Shown: piece by piece, positions 15,477 to 21,959 of the stretch
Numbering within the stretch: position 1 is the stretch's first letter
Layout of the letters: every line of letters starts with the position of its first letter
NCBI GenBank assembly: GCA_900541855.1
Contig: UQLD01000029.1
Coordinates: forward strand, 1-21,959
DNA: 21,959 bases
Direction: 5' to 3'
DNA from: an uncultured Collinsella sp.
GTDB taxonomy: Bacteria > Actinomycetota > Coriobacteriia > Coriobacteriales > Coriobacteriaceae
The notes under the pieces: model-generated
Seen by the model: the letters and a program-made list of their open reading frames with translations, nothing else
Databases searched by the model: none
What the model was told of the DNA's origin: nothing
Translations under genes and position numbers: made by a program

Positions 15477-16736
15477 ATGAAATACACCAAGCTCGAGCGT
15501 AACTGGGTTATGTATGATGTGGGCAATTCGGCCCTCGTGCTGCTCAATACCTCGGTGGTGCCCATTTACTTTAACGCCATCAATACCGGCGCTTCTTCGG
15601 CCGACCTGGTGGTCGCCTGGGGCAATGCGCAGACGATCGCCTCGCTGGTCATCGCCATGCTCATGCCCATTCTGGGCGCGCTTGCCGACTACGCCGGCAA
15701 CAAGATCAAGTTCTTCTTGGGCTTCTTCCTCACGGGCCTGGTGCTTTGCCTGGCGCAGGCTATCCCAATGTCCGCCATGGCATTTTTGACCGTGTACGTG
15801 CTGTGCACCATCGGCCTTAACTCTTCTATGACGTTCTACGACGCCATGCTGCCCGACATTACCACCGACGAGCGCATGGACGCCGTGTCCAGCTCGGGCT
15901 ATGCCTGGGGCTACATCGGTTCCACCGTGCCGTTCGTCATCTGCCTGGCGCTCATCATGGGTGGCCCCGCTCTTGGCGTCCCCACCATGCTGGCAACGCG
16001 TCTGTCGTTTATCATCACTGGTGCCTGGTGGCTCATCTTTACCCTGCCGCTCATTCGCACCTATAAGCAAAAGTACGGTCGCGAGCGCGGTCCCGAGGAC
16101 ACCATCGGCCACATCGTGGGCGGTGTGTTCTCCGAGGTCGGACACACCATGCGCGAGATCGCCCACAACAAGACCGTGCTGGTCTACATGATTGCGTTCT
16201 TCTTCTATATCGACGGTGTGCACACGGTCATTTCCATGGCTACCAGCTACGGCTCGGCTTTGGGCATCGATTCGACCCAGTTGGTCCTGGCGCTGCTCGT
16301 CACGCAGTTCGTGGCCTTTCCGTCCGCCATCATCTACGGCAAGCTCGCCGGACGCGTGGGCACGCTCAACATGATCCTGGTGGCAGTCGCCGCCTACATG
16401 GGCATTGTGCTGTTCGCCGCGTTCTTCCTAAAGACCGCCTTTGAATTCTGGGTGCTTGCCATTATGGTCGGCCTGTTCCAGGGCGGCGTGCAGGCGCTCA
16501 GCCGTAGCTACTTTGGTCGCATTATCCCCAAGGAAAAGTCCAACGAGTACTACGGCTTCTTTGACATCTTCGGTCGCTATGCAAGCGTCATGGGCACTTT
16601 CCTAGTGTCGGTCGTCACCTCGCTGACCGGCAACCCGTCGCTGGGCGTCCTTTCCATTGGCGTGCTGCTGATCGTTGGCTTTATGCTGCTGGTCCGCCTG
16701 TCCCGCATGACTCGGGCGGCAGAGCATGCCGCATAG
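15477..16736 (+). CDS. MFS transporter, Atg22/UMF1-like
   Basis: The 419-residue membrane protein has about twelve hydrophobic helices. The opening NWVMYDVGNSALVLL and the following LMPILGALADYAGNK are hallmarks of the Atg22-like (UMF1) branch of the major facilitator superfamily, known from yeast vacuoles as an amino acid effluxer and widespread in bacteria without a firm substrate. RSYFGRIIPKEKSNEYYGFFDIFGR is the second conserved block of this branch. The start follows GAAGGG with a 9-nt spacer. It is the last gene before a 171-nt gap holding the leader of the glycosyltransferase gene. Direction and cargo of transport cannot be told from the sequence. Confidence 0.88.
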   Translation: MKYTKLERNWVMYDVGNSALVLLNTSVVPIYFNAINTGASSADLVVAWGNAQTIASLVIAMLMPILGALADYAGNKIKFFLGFFLTGLVLCLAQAIPMSAMAFLTVYVLCTIGLNSSMTFYDAMLPDITTDERMDAVSSSGYAWGYIGSTVPFVICLALIMGGPALGVPTMLATRLSFIITGAWWLIFTLPLIRTYKQKYGRERGPEDTIGHIVGGVFSEVGHTMREIAHNKTVLVYMIAFFFYIDGVHTVISMATSYGSALGIDSTQLVLALLVTQFVAFPSAIIYGKLAGRVGTLNMILVAVAAYMGIVLFAAFFLKTAFEFWVLAIMVGLFQGGVQALSRSYFGRIIPKEKSNEYYGFFDIFGRYASVMGTFLVSVVTSLTGNPSLGVLSIGVLLIVGFMLLVRLSRMTRAAEHAA

Positions 16737-16828
16737 GAGCGAGCGGCTATTGTGCCTGTCCACGGTACTCTTTTGGGGTTATCCGCAATAAACATTGCGA
16801 CTTGCGAGCAATGATTTGCCCAAGTGGG

Positions 16829-16834
16829 TATGAT
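16829..16834 (+). promoter_or_regulatory. Likely -10 box of the glycosyltransferase operon
   Basis: TATGAT at 16829-16834 is a good -10 element, but no -35 at standard spacing is evident (TTGCGA at 16802 is 21 nt away). Just upstream are three arms GCAAT, ATTGC and GCAAT (about 16786-16812), a possible operator. Confidence 0.35.
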
Positions 16835-16851
16835 GGAATCAGCTAGGTCGC

Positions 16852-16886
16852 GGGGCGTCGCCTGTGTTTGGCGGCGTCCCGTTTTT
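16852..16886 (+). terminator. Terminator-like hairpin in the leader of the glycosyltransferase operon
   Basis: An 11-bp stem with two G-U pairs (16852-16862 with 16870-16880) and a 7-nt loop is followed by GTTTTT. It lies 115 nt after the MFS stop and 22 nt before the next start codon, downstream of the TATGAT. It either ends the MFS transcript or acts as an attenuator for the following genes. Confidence 0.6.
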
Positions 16887-16907
16887 GTGTTGCAGGGAGG
16901 GTAAGGC

Positions 16908-18095
16908 ATGAACGCCACAGTCGTGATTCCAACGTATTGGGCGGGCGATGACGCTTGCGCAAACGCCCCTGGCACCTATGACCATTCGACGCGACTCAAC
17001 GCCGACAATCCCGAACTCGACCGCTGCCTGGCCTCGCTTGAGCAGGTACGTGACATCCCGCGCATCATCCTTTTGGTGGTCTGTCCCGTTTCTGCCACAG
17101 CCGATGTGTCGCTGCGCGTGCACGAGATTGTCGACGCGCATTCCACGCTCAAGGTCACCGTTGTCACCAACACCCAGGCCTCGCGCATCGCAGACCGGGT
17201 TGCTCAGATCGCGCCCAAGGGTTCGGGCGAGTGCGTGAGCCTGCGAGGCTACGGTGCCATCCGCAATATGGGGCTAGCCTGCGCCGCTGTGCTGGGGCAT
17301 GACGCGGTTATCTTCTTGGATGACGATGAGACTGTCATCGACGCCGACTTTATGAAGCGCGCGACCTATGCGTTGGGGCAGCAGACGCGTCAGGGCTTGC
17401 CGATCTTGGTCAAGAGCGGCTATTTCTACGATCGCGACGGCTCGCCGCTGGCTCCCACGGACAAGGCGGGCATCTGCCATCGTTGGTGGACCAAGCGCAT
17501 CGAGTTCAACCGTTGGATGAAAAAGGCGCTTTCGGGCACCCGCATCTCGCGCTCCAACTACGTGTGCGGCGGCCTGATGGCCCTGCACGCCCGCGCCTTT
17601 ACGCGTGTGGCCTTTGACCCGTTTATCACCCGCGGCGAGGACTTGGATTACCTCTTTAACATGCGCATGTTTGGCTACGACGTGTGGTTCGATAACGAGT
17701 GGACCGTGCGCCATCTGCCTCCGGAGTCCGAAAAGCGCTCACCGCGCTTTATGCAGGATGTATACCGTTGGTACTACGAACGGGCCAAGTTGACATTCGC
17801 CGCGCATCAAAAGGAGCTCATTCCCGTTACGGCGGCATCGCTCATGCCCTACCCGGGCCCGTGGATTTCGCGCGAGCTCGACGACCGCGTGCGCAAGACC
17901 GCTATGGTCCGCAGCGTGTTTACCCGCGAGCATGAGGGCTACCTGCGCATCTGGCGCCATGGTATCGACGAGGCAAAGGCCTATGCGCGCCAAAACGCTG
18001 CAAGCTACCTGCGTTTCCAGAGCTTTTGGCCCAAGATCATGGACGGGCTTTGGCGTGACGCACAACTGATCAGTATCCTGGAGGGGGCCGAATGA
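16908..18095 (+). CDS. Family 2-like glycosyltransferase
   Basis: The 395-residue protein has a GT-A fold. The N-terminal NATVVIPTYW is the nucleotide-binding start, FLDDDETV (Asp138-Asp140) is the DXD-like metal and sugar-nucleotide site, and RGEDLDYLFNMRMFG supplies the usual ED acceptor-side motif. No membrane helix is seen, so it is cytoplasmic or peripheral. In this family such enzymes transfer a sugar from a nucleotide donor to a growing glycan; donor and acceptor cannot be inferred. GGGAGGGTAAGG precedes the start. Its TGA overlaps the ATG of the second kinase (ATGA), so sugar transfer and signalling are produced together, an uncommon pairing. Confidence 0.8.
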   Translation: MNATVVIPTYWAGDDACANAPGTYDHSTRLNADNPELDRCLASLEQVRDIPRIILLVVCPVSATADVSLRVHEIVDAHSTLKVTVVTNTQASRIADRVAQIAPKGSGECVSLRGYGAIRNMGLACAAVLGHDAVIFLDDDETVIDADFMKRATYALGQQTRQGLPILVKSGYFYDRDGSPLAPTDKAGICHRWWTKRIEFNRWMKKALSGTRISRSNYVCGGLMALHARAFTRVAFDPFITRGEDLDYLFNMRMFGYDVWFDNEWTVRHLPPESEKRSPRFMQDVYRWYYERAKLTFAAHQKELIPVTAASLMPYPGPWISRELDDRVRKTAMVRSVFTREHEGYLRIWRHGIDEAKAYARQNAASYLRFQSFWPKIMDGLWRDAQLISILEGAE

Positions 18096-19435
18096 TCGAC
18101 CGCCGCGCCCAGCGCGATAGTTCAATATCAATCTTTCGCATCATTGCCGTTGCCTGCGCCATTTGTGTGCTGGTGTACTTTATTTTTGCCTTGGTGACCG
18201 GTATCGAGCCGATCGCCACGGTGATTGCCTGCGCGCTGCTGTGCATCTTTCTGTGCATCTTTATCTTTTTGACGCTCAATCCCGATTCGGTGCGCTCCCA
18301 GTACACCGAGGAGACGCTCTCGGTGGCCTCGGCCATGCTCGAGGACATTAAGGGCGGTCTGACGCAGGAGTCGGCGCGTTTGGTGTGCCGGCGCATTTTG
18401 CCCGAGACGCGCGCCATGACGGTGGCCATCACCGACGAGGACAACGTGCTTGCCTGCGCGGGCGAGTTTGAGGAAAAACTGCTGCCCGATACTCCCATCC
18501 ACACGCTTGCCACACGCTACGTTATCGAACATGGCATCGTGCAGTCGTTCAACCGTATGGTGGATGTCGTGGGCTCGGACGGCTCGCACAACCAAGTCCC
18601 CGCCGGCATTATCGCCCCCATCAAGGTGGGCGATCGTACCGTCGGCACGCTCAAGTTCTACTACAAGACCCCGCGCGCCGTCGACCGTACCCAGTATGCG
18701 CTTGCCTCGGGCTTTGCCGAGATCTTGTCCACGCAGCTCGCCATCCACGAGCTCGAGGTGCAAAAGGAACTCACGGCGCGCGCCGAGGTGCGTGCGCTGC
18801 AGGCGCAGATTAACCCGCACTTCCTGTTCAACACGCTGAACACCATTGCATCGTTTACGCGCACCGACCCGCTGCGGGCCCGCGAACTGCTTCGTGAGTT
18901 CTCATCGTTCTATCGTGCCACGCTCGACAATTCGGGATCGCTTATTCCGGTCTCGCGCGAGGTCGCACAGACCAAGCGCTACCTTACCTTTGAGAAGGCC
19001 CGCTTTGGCGAGGACCGCGTGCTTGCGACGTTCGATGTGTCCGAGGACGTGGAAGATACGCTGGTGCCGGCGTTCGTGATCCAGCCGATTGTCGAGAACG
19101 CCGTACGTCATGGTATGGGCGATGACGACGCCCTGAGGATCGACGTGACCGTTCACCAAGACGGCGAGGATGCAATCTTGATTGCCGTGGCCGATAATGG
19201 CGTGGGCATGGATGAGGGTACCGCCGCCAGACTGTTTGACGAGCGTTCTGCCCGTCCCGACGCCAACTCTCCCCAGGGTGGCGGCGCCGGTGTGGCCATG
19301 CACAATATTTCGGAGCGCATCCATCGCTTTTATGGGCCGCACTCCTATACGCGTGTCGAATCGGCGCCGGGCAAGGGCACCAAAGTGCTCCTTCATCTTG
19401 ATTTGTCAGAGAGCATCTTCGACATTCAAGAGTAA
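18092..19435 (+). CDS. LytS-like sensor histidine kinase with GAF-like domain (second system)
   Basis: The 447-residue membrane kinase is a paralogue of the one at 12174, with the same order: two hydrophobic segments (about 15-36 and 41-62), a GAF-like region (about 72-222), the kinase domain with phospho-acceptor His243 (QINPHFLFNTLN), and an ATPase domain with IVENAVRHG and DNGVGM. Shared stretches such as GTLKFYY/GTLELYY and YALASGFAEILSTQLA/TALASGFADLISTQLA make the common origin plain. GGAGGG at 18080-18085 lies inside the end of the glycosyltransferase gene, and the 4-bp overlap implies coupled translation. The signal it senses is unknown. Its partner regulator starts 72 nt downstream. 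Confidence 0.9.
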   Translation: MIDRRAQRDSSISIFRIIAVACAICVLVYFIFALVTGIEPIATVIACALLCIFLCIFIFLTLNPDSVRSQYTEETLSVASAMLEDIKGGLTQESARLVCRRILPETRAMTVAITDEDNVLACAGEFEEKLLPDTPIHTLATRYVIEHGIVQSFNRMVDVVGSDGSHNQVPAGIIAPIKVGDRTVGTLKFYYKTPRAVDRTQYALASGFAEILSTQLAIHELEVQKELTARAEVRALQAQINPHFLFNTLNTIASFTRTDPLRARELLREFSSFYRATLDNSGSLIPVSREVAQTKRYLTFEKARFGEDRVLATFDVSEDVEDTLVPAFVIQPIVENAVRHGMGDDDALRIDVTVHQDGEDAILIAVADNGVGMDEGTAARLFDERSARPDANSPQGGGAGVAMHNISERIHRFYGPHSYTRVESAPGKGTKVLLHLDLSESIFDIQE

Positions 19436-19507
19436 AATAAAAGGCTACGGGCTCAACGTCATGCGACGGATGCCCGGCGTAGTTAGTTGACGAAAGGTTT
19501 TATCCCT

Positions 19508-20224
19508 ATGCTGCGTGCGATGATTGTGGATGATGAGGCGCCGGCTCGCTCGGAGCTTCGCTTCCTGCTCGAGCAAACGGGCAAGATCGGCACGATCACG
19601 GAGGCGTCGAGCGTCCGCTCCGCCATCGAGATGCTTATGGAAAGTCGCGTGGATGTCGTGTTTCTCGATATTTCGATGCCCGGTGCCTCGGGCCTGCAAC
19701 TTGCCGAGGCGCTGCATAAGCTCAAAAATCCGCCGGCGATCGTGTTTGTGACTGCGTATAGTGACCATGCGGTCGAGGCATTCGACGTGGATGCCGTCGA
19801 TTATCTGATGAAGCCGGTCGAGGAAGCTCGCTTGGATCGCGCGATCGAGAAGGTCATGCAACGCACCAAGCCGGTTACGGACAGCAAGGTGACCATCGAG
19901 CGTATCCCGGTGGAAAAGGGCGGCCGCAAGGTGCTCATTCCCGTGGACGACATTCGCTTTATCATGGCCAAGGACGATTACTCCTGCATCTATACCGTCG
20001 ATGATCGCTTTTTGTCGACGACCTCGCTGGCGCAGTTTGAGGCCAAGCTCTGCGACTTTGGCTTCTTCCGTGTTCACCGCCGCTATATCGTCAACTTGGC
20101 GTGCGTCACGGATGTGGAGACGGTGCCCTCGGGCGCCATCCAGCTGGGCATTACGGGCGTCGACGAACGCGTGCCGGTTTCGCGCCGCCGCGTCGTGCCG
20201 CTCAAGAAGGCTCTGAGTCTCTAG
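19508..20224 (+). CDS. LytTR-family response regulator (second system)
   Basis: The 238-residue regulator has a receiver domain with Asp8-Asp9, phospho-acceptor Asp54 (VFLDISMPG), Thr82 and Lys102 (LMKPVE), and a C-terminal LytTR domain (about 128-238; FFRVHRRYIVNLACV). It is clearly a paralogue of the regulator at 13604; the receiver domains are especially alike. The ATG at 19508 follows AAAGG with a 10-nt spacer; a TTG at 19487 is in frame but less likely. The 72-nt gap after the kinase contains a small imperfect hairpin (about 19446-19481). A terminator follows, closing the glycosyltransferase-kinase-regulator operon. Confidence 0.92.
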   Translation: MLRAMIVDDEAPARSELRFLLEQTGKIGTITEASSVRSAIEMLMESRVDVVFLDISMPGASGLQLAEALHKLKNPPAIVFVTAYSDHAVEAFDVDAVDYLMKPVEEARLDRAIEKVMQRTKPVTDSKVTIERIPVEKGGRKVLIPVDDIRFIMAKDDYSCIYTVDDRFLSTTSLAQFEAKLCDFGFFRVHRRYIVNLACVTDVETVPSGAIQLGITGVDERVPVSRRRVVPLKKALSL

Positions 20225-20230
20225 CACACT

Positions 20231-20280
20231 GGCCCCGCAGCCCTGTAGACCCATCGTCTGCGGAGCCGTGGGGCCTTTTT
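20231..20280 (+). terminator. Terminator of the glycosyltransferase/second two-component operon
   Basis: GGCCCC (20231-20236) pairs with GGGGCC (20270-20275), with inner GCAG/CTGC pairing and an asymmetric bulge, followed by TTTTT. It starts 6 nt after the response regulator stop. Confidence 0.8.
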
Positions 20281-20319
20281 GTATGTATCTGCCGAATCGT
20301 TTTTTGCGGAAGGGATCCC

Positions 20320-20787
20320 ATGAACAGTGCAAGCGCCAAGCGTATCGACATCATCTCGGACACCCACGGCTATTTATCGCCTGCGCTCTTGGATGAGCTT
20401 GAGGGCGCAGACCTGATCATCCACGCCGGCGACCTCACGTCAGAGATGGACTACGAGCACCTATGCACCATCGCCCCCGTTCGGGCCGTACTGGGCAACA
20501 ACGATTACTACCGCGACTACGGCCCCGATGTAGACCGTCTTGCGCTCTTTACCTACGAAGGCCTCAAATTCGCCGTAGCCCACTACCGCGAAGACCTTCC
20601 GGTGGGATCCGTAGACGTAGCCATCAACGGCCATACCCACGTAACCAAAGAAGCCCAAGTGGGCCGTTGCTTAGTCCTCAACCCGGGCAGCGCCAGCTAC
20701 CCCAGAGGCACCCGAGGCCCCACCATGGCCAGAATGCTCGTAAAAGATGGCAAGATCATAAGCACCAAATTTATTGACCTAGACTAA
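20320..20787 (+). CDS. YfcE/MJ0936-like metallophosphoesterase
   Basis: A compact 155-residue phosphodiesterase of the YfcE/MJ0936 group. The di-metal site motifs appear in order: Asp14 and His16 (SDTHG), Gly37-Asp38 (AGDLTS), Gly59-Asn60-Asn61-Asp62 (GNND), His and Tyr near 101 (AHYRED), and NGHTH. Members hydrolyse simple phosphodiesters in vitro; the physiological substrate is mostly unknown. GGAAGGG five nt upstream fixes the ATG at 20320, although the frame is open back into the preceding regulator gene. It is a single-gene unit between two terminators. Confidence 0.9.
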   Translation: MNSASAKRIDIISDTHGYLSPALLDELEGADLIIHAGDLTSEMDYEHLCTIAPVRAVLGNNDYYRDYGPDVDRLALFTYEGLKFAVAHYREDLPVGSVDVAINGHTHVTKEAQVGRCLVLNPGSASYPRGTRGPTMARMLVKDGKIISTKFIDLD

Positions 20788-20794
20788 CCGCAAC

Positions 20795-20829
20795 AAAAAC
20801 GGGGGATGCACAATGCATCCCCCGTTTTT
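20795..20829 (+). terminator. Bidirectional terminator after the metallophosphoesterase gene
   Basis: A perfect 16-bp inverted repeat (20795-20810 with 20814-20829) with a 3-nt loop has A5 on one side and T5 on the other, so it can work in both directions. It begins 8 nt after the stop. Confidence 0.9.
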
Positions 20830-20849
20830 GTTTAAGCCAAAGGCTGAAG

Positions 20850-20932
20850 TTCAACAAGATCCATCAGACCAACCCCGCCGAGGAGCACGCGGGCTAGCCG
20901 CGCAGCGGCGCACGCCCGCAAAACTGGTTGAA
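20850..20932. other. Nested stem-loop in the intergenic region
   Basis: Three nested pairings share a centre: TTCAAC (20850-20855) with GTTGAA (20927-20932), GCGGGC (20889-20894) with GCCCGC (20914-20919), and GCCGC (20897-20901) with GCGGC (20905-20909), leaving a GCA loop. No ORF or known RNA family is recognised. It may be a small structured RNA or part of a larger repeat with the neighbouring inverted repeat. Confidence 0.35.
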
Positions 20933-20945
20933 TAATGTGACGGCA

Positions 20946-21088
20946 GGGAGGCTCTCCGGGGCTGAGGGCGGGGGTTAAGTTTGTCGCGAGTTCCGCACGC
21001 AAAGGAAAGCACTTAATGTGCTTTCCGTCTTGCGCAGGACTGTAGAGCAGCAAACTTAACCCCCGCCCTCAGCCCCGGAGAGCCTCCC
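20946..21088. repeat. 143-bp near-palindrome with perfect 38-bp inverted arms
   Basis: The arms 20946-20983 and 21051-21088 are exact complements over 38 bp. The 67-bp spacer holds its own 9-bp hairpin (21004-21012 with 21018-21026, GGAAAGCAC/GTGCTTTCC) flanked by short GCAA/TTGC pairing, so the whole unit can fold as one long stem. No target duplication is seen at the edges and there is no coding sequence. It lies 34 nt before the tRNA-Asp promoter. Confidence 0.9.
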
Positions 21089-21121
21089 GGATGGCCCCGA
21101 AAAATTTTTTCAAAAAAGTTG

Positions 21122-21151
21122 TTGCGCGCCGGACAGACTTCTGTGTATACT
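21122..21151 (+). promoter_or_regulatory. Promoter of tRNA-Asp
   Basis: TTGCGC (21122-21127) and TATACT (21146-21151) are separated by 18 nt, 46 nt before the mature tRNA. The A/T-rich stretch 21099-21118 directly upstream resembles an UP element, as expected for a stable RNA promoter. Confidence 0.7.
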
Positions 21152-21197
21152 AATCCCCGCAGCGCACGCGAGCGGAAACAAACGCGAACGTCTGCCT

Positions 21198-21275
<78 letters not shown>

Positions 21276-21284
21276 ACGCAATTA

Positions 21285-21311
21285 AAGCCACGTCTTCGGA
21301 CGTGGCTTTTT
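21285..21311 (+). terminator. Terminator of the tRNA-Asp gene
   Basis: A 10-bp stem (21285-21294 with 21299-21308) capped by a TTCG tetraloop is followed by a T-run, 9 nt after the CCA. Confidence 0.92.
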
Positions 21312-21429
21312 GCGTTTGATGCACTTTGTTTTGATAGAACGATCGCCCTGGTGCATCTTCGCCCAGAACCTCCGCGCCTTCGGGAACGCAAGTAAAATCT
21401 AATAAGTATATCTGTCTGAACAACAGCTT

Positions 21430-21474
21430 TGTTGCGCAACACCTGTTCTACGAGCCAGGGGGTTAGGTTATACT
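21430..21474 (+). promoter_or_regulatory. Probable promoter and operator of the Rrf2-type gene
   Basis: The segment 21312-21634 holds no gene. TATACT at 21469-21474 is a good -10; the -35 is weak (TTCTAC, 21446-21451). Upstream, TGTTGCGCAACA (21430-21441) is a perfect 12-bp palindrome just before the -35, a plausible binding site for a dimeric regulator. This promoter would give a leader of about 155 nt. Confidence 0.4.
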
Positions 21475-21634
21475 AAATTGCACTGTGCGCCGCATCTGAT
21501 GCATTTCGCTCCAAGCGCGGCACTCAGTGGATATCCGATTTACCATTTGGATGTCCTGGCGGTCATTTAGCGTCTCGACACAAGCTCGGCCCCGGAGCTC
21601 GTTCGAGCTGTTCGTATTCCTTGAAAGGGGAAAA

Positions 21635-21910
21635 ATGGACATATCGAGGAAGACTGATTACGCCCTTCGTATGCTGGCGATGCTTGCCGAGGATCCGGAG
21701 CGTTTGCTTTCTGTTCGCACCGCTGCCGAAGAGGTCAATGTCCCGTATTCGTTTGCCCGCTCGATTCAGCACGGTTTGGTCCAGGCCGGTATTGTGGAGA
21801 GCCTGCGTGGCGTTCACGGTGGCATGCGTCTCAAGGTCAGTCCGGACGACGTCACTATCCGCCAGGTCGTCGAGGCCGTTCAGGGTCCTATGGTTATGAA
21901 CGATGGTTGA
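21635..21910 (+). CDS. Rrf2-family transcriptional regulator, shortened at the C-terminus
   Basis: The start MDISRKTDYALRMLAMLAED and the winged-helix sequence with PYSFARSIQHGLVQAGIVESLRGVHGGMRL are typical of Rrf2 regulators (IscR, NsrR, RirA relatives), many of which bind an iron-sulphur cluster or sense redox or nitrosative stress. AAAGGGG supports the ATG. The frame stops after 91 residues, directly after EAVQGPMVMND, while family members usually run to 130-160 and carry their cysteine cluster in the missing part. None of the three forward frames continues the family sequence to the window end. It is therefore either a truncated gene, a cluster-less short form, or a sequence or assembly break near the edge. 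Confidence 0.75.
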   Translation: MDISRKTDYALRMLAMLAEDPERLLSVRTAAEEVNVPYSFARSIQHGLVQAGIVESLRGVHGGMRLKVSPDDVTIRQVVEAVQGPMVMNDG

Positions 21911-21959
21911 TTTCCGATCTCAGCCGAACACATTGAGCGGATAGGTCGTTCCCGCAGCC

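Noticed and set aside
20101..20319. Upstream start for the metallophosphoesterase
   Set aside because: The extra 73 codons overlap the response regulator and its terminator and show no family sequence; GGAAGGG marks the ATG at 20320.

Overview
The window looks like chromosomal DNA of a gut coriobacterium, most likely Collinsella or a close relative. This is inferred from the G+C-rich coding DNA, strong GGAGG-type ribosome binding sites, actinobacterial-type LytTR kinases with a GAF-like middle domain, and gut-type beta-glucoside PTS genes. No rRNA or ribosomal protein gene is present to settle the taxonomy.

Layout. (a) 1-5874: after the terminator of an off-window gene and a palindromic repeat comes a complete beta-glucoside PTS operon: a PRD/EIIB/EIIA activator, separate EIIA, EIIB and EIIC of the lactose/cellobiose family, and a GH1 6-phospho-beta-glycosidase, closed by a strong terminator. 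Together they would import and phosphorylate a beta-glucoside, then cleave the 6-phospho-disaccharide. (b) 5871-7846: a nest of repeats. Two partial copies of the palindromic repeat flank a complete IS110-superfamily element (transposase on the minus strand) with 15-bp inverted ends, about 300 nt of structured non-coding DNA downstream of the transposase and a hairpin covering its ribosome binding site. Next to it lies a 62-bp-period tandem repeat. (c) 7845-8846, minus strand: a membrane-anchored C39-like cysteine peptidase. (d) 9202-12062: an APC-type permease and a metal-dependent amidohydrolase, both with a highly expressed codon pattern. (e) 12174-20224: two paralogous LytS/LytR-like two-component systems separated by a zinc-dependent phospholipase C-like protein, an Atg22-like MFS transporter and a glycosyltransferase that overlaps the second kinase by 4 bp. 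(f) 20320-21959: a small metallophosphoesterase, a structured intergenic region with a perfect 38-bp inverted repeat, tRNA-Asp(GUC), and an Rrf2-type regulator whose reading frame stops early near the window edge.

The best candidates for something not fully described are the IS1111-like element with its possible bridge RNA and sequestered transposase ribosome binding site, the palindromic repeat that sits directly behind terminators, the 62-bp tandem array, and the 143-bp near-palindrome upstream of tRNA-Asp. I see no defence system, CRISPR array, prophage or toxin-antitoxin pair.
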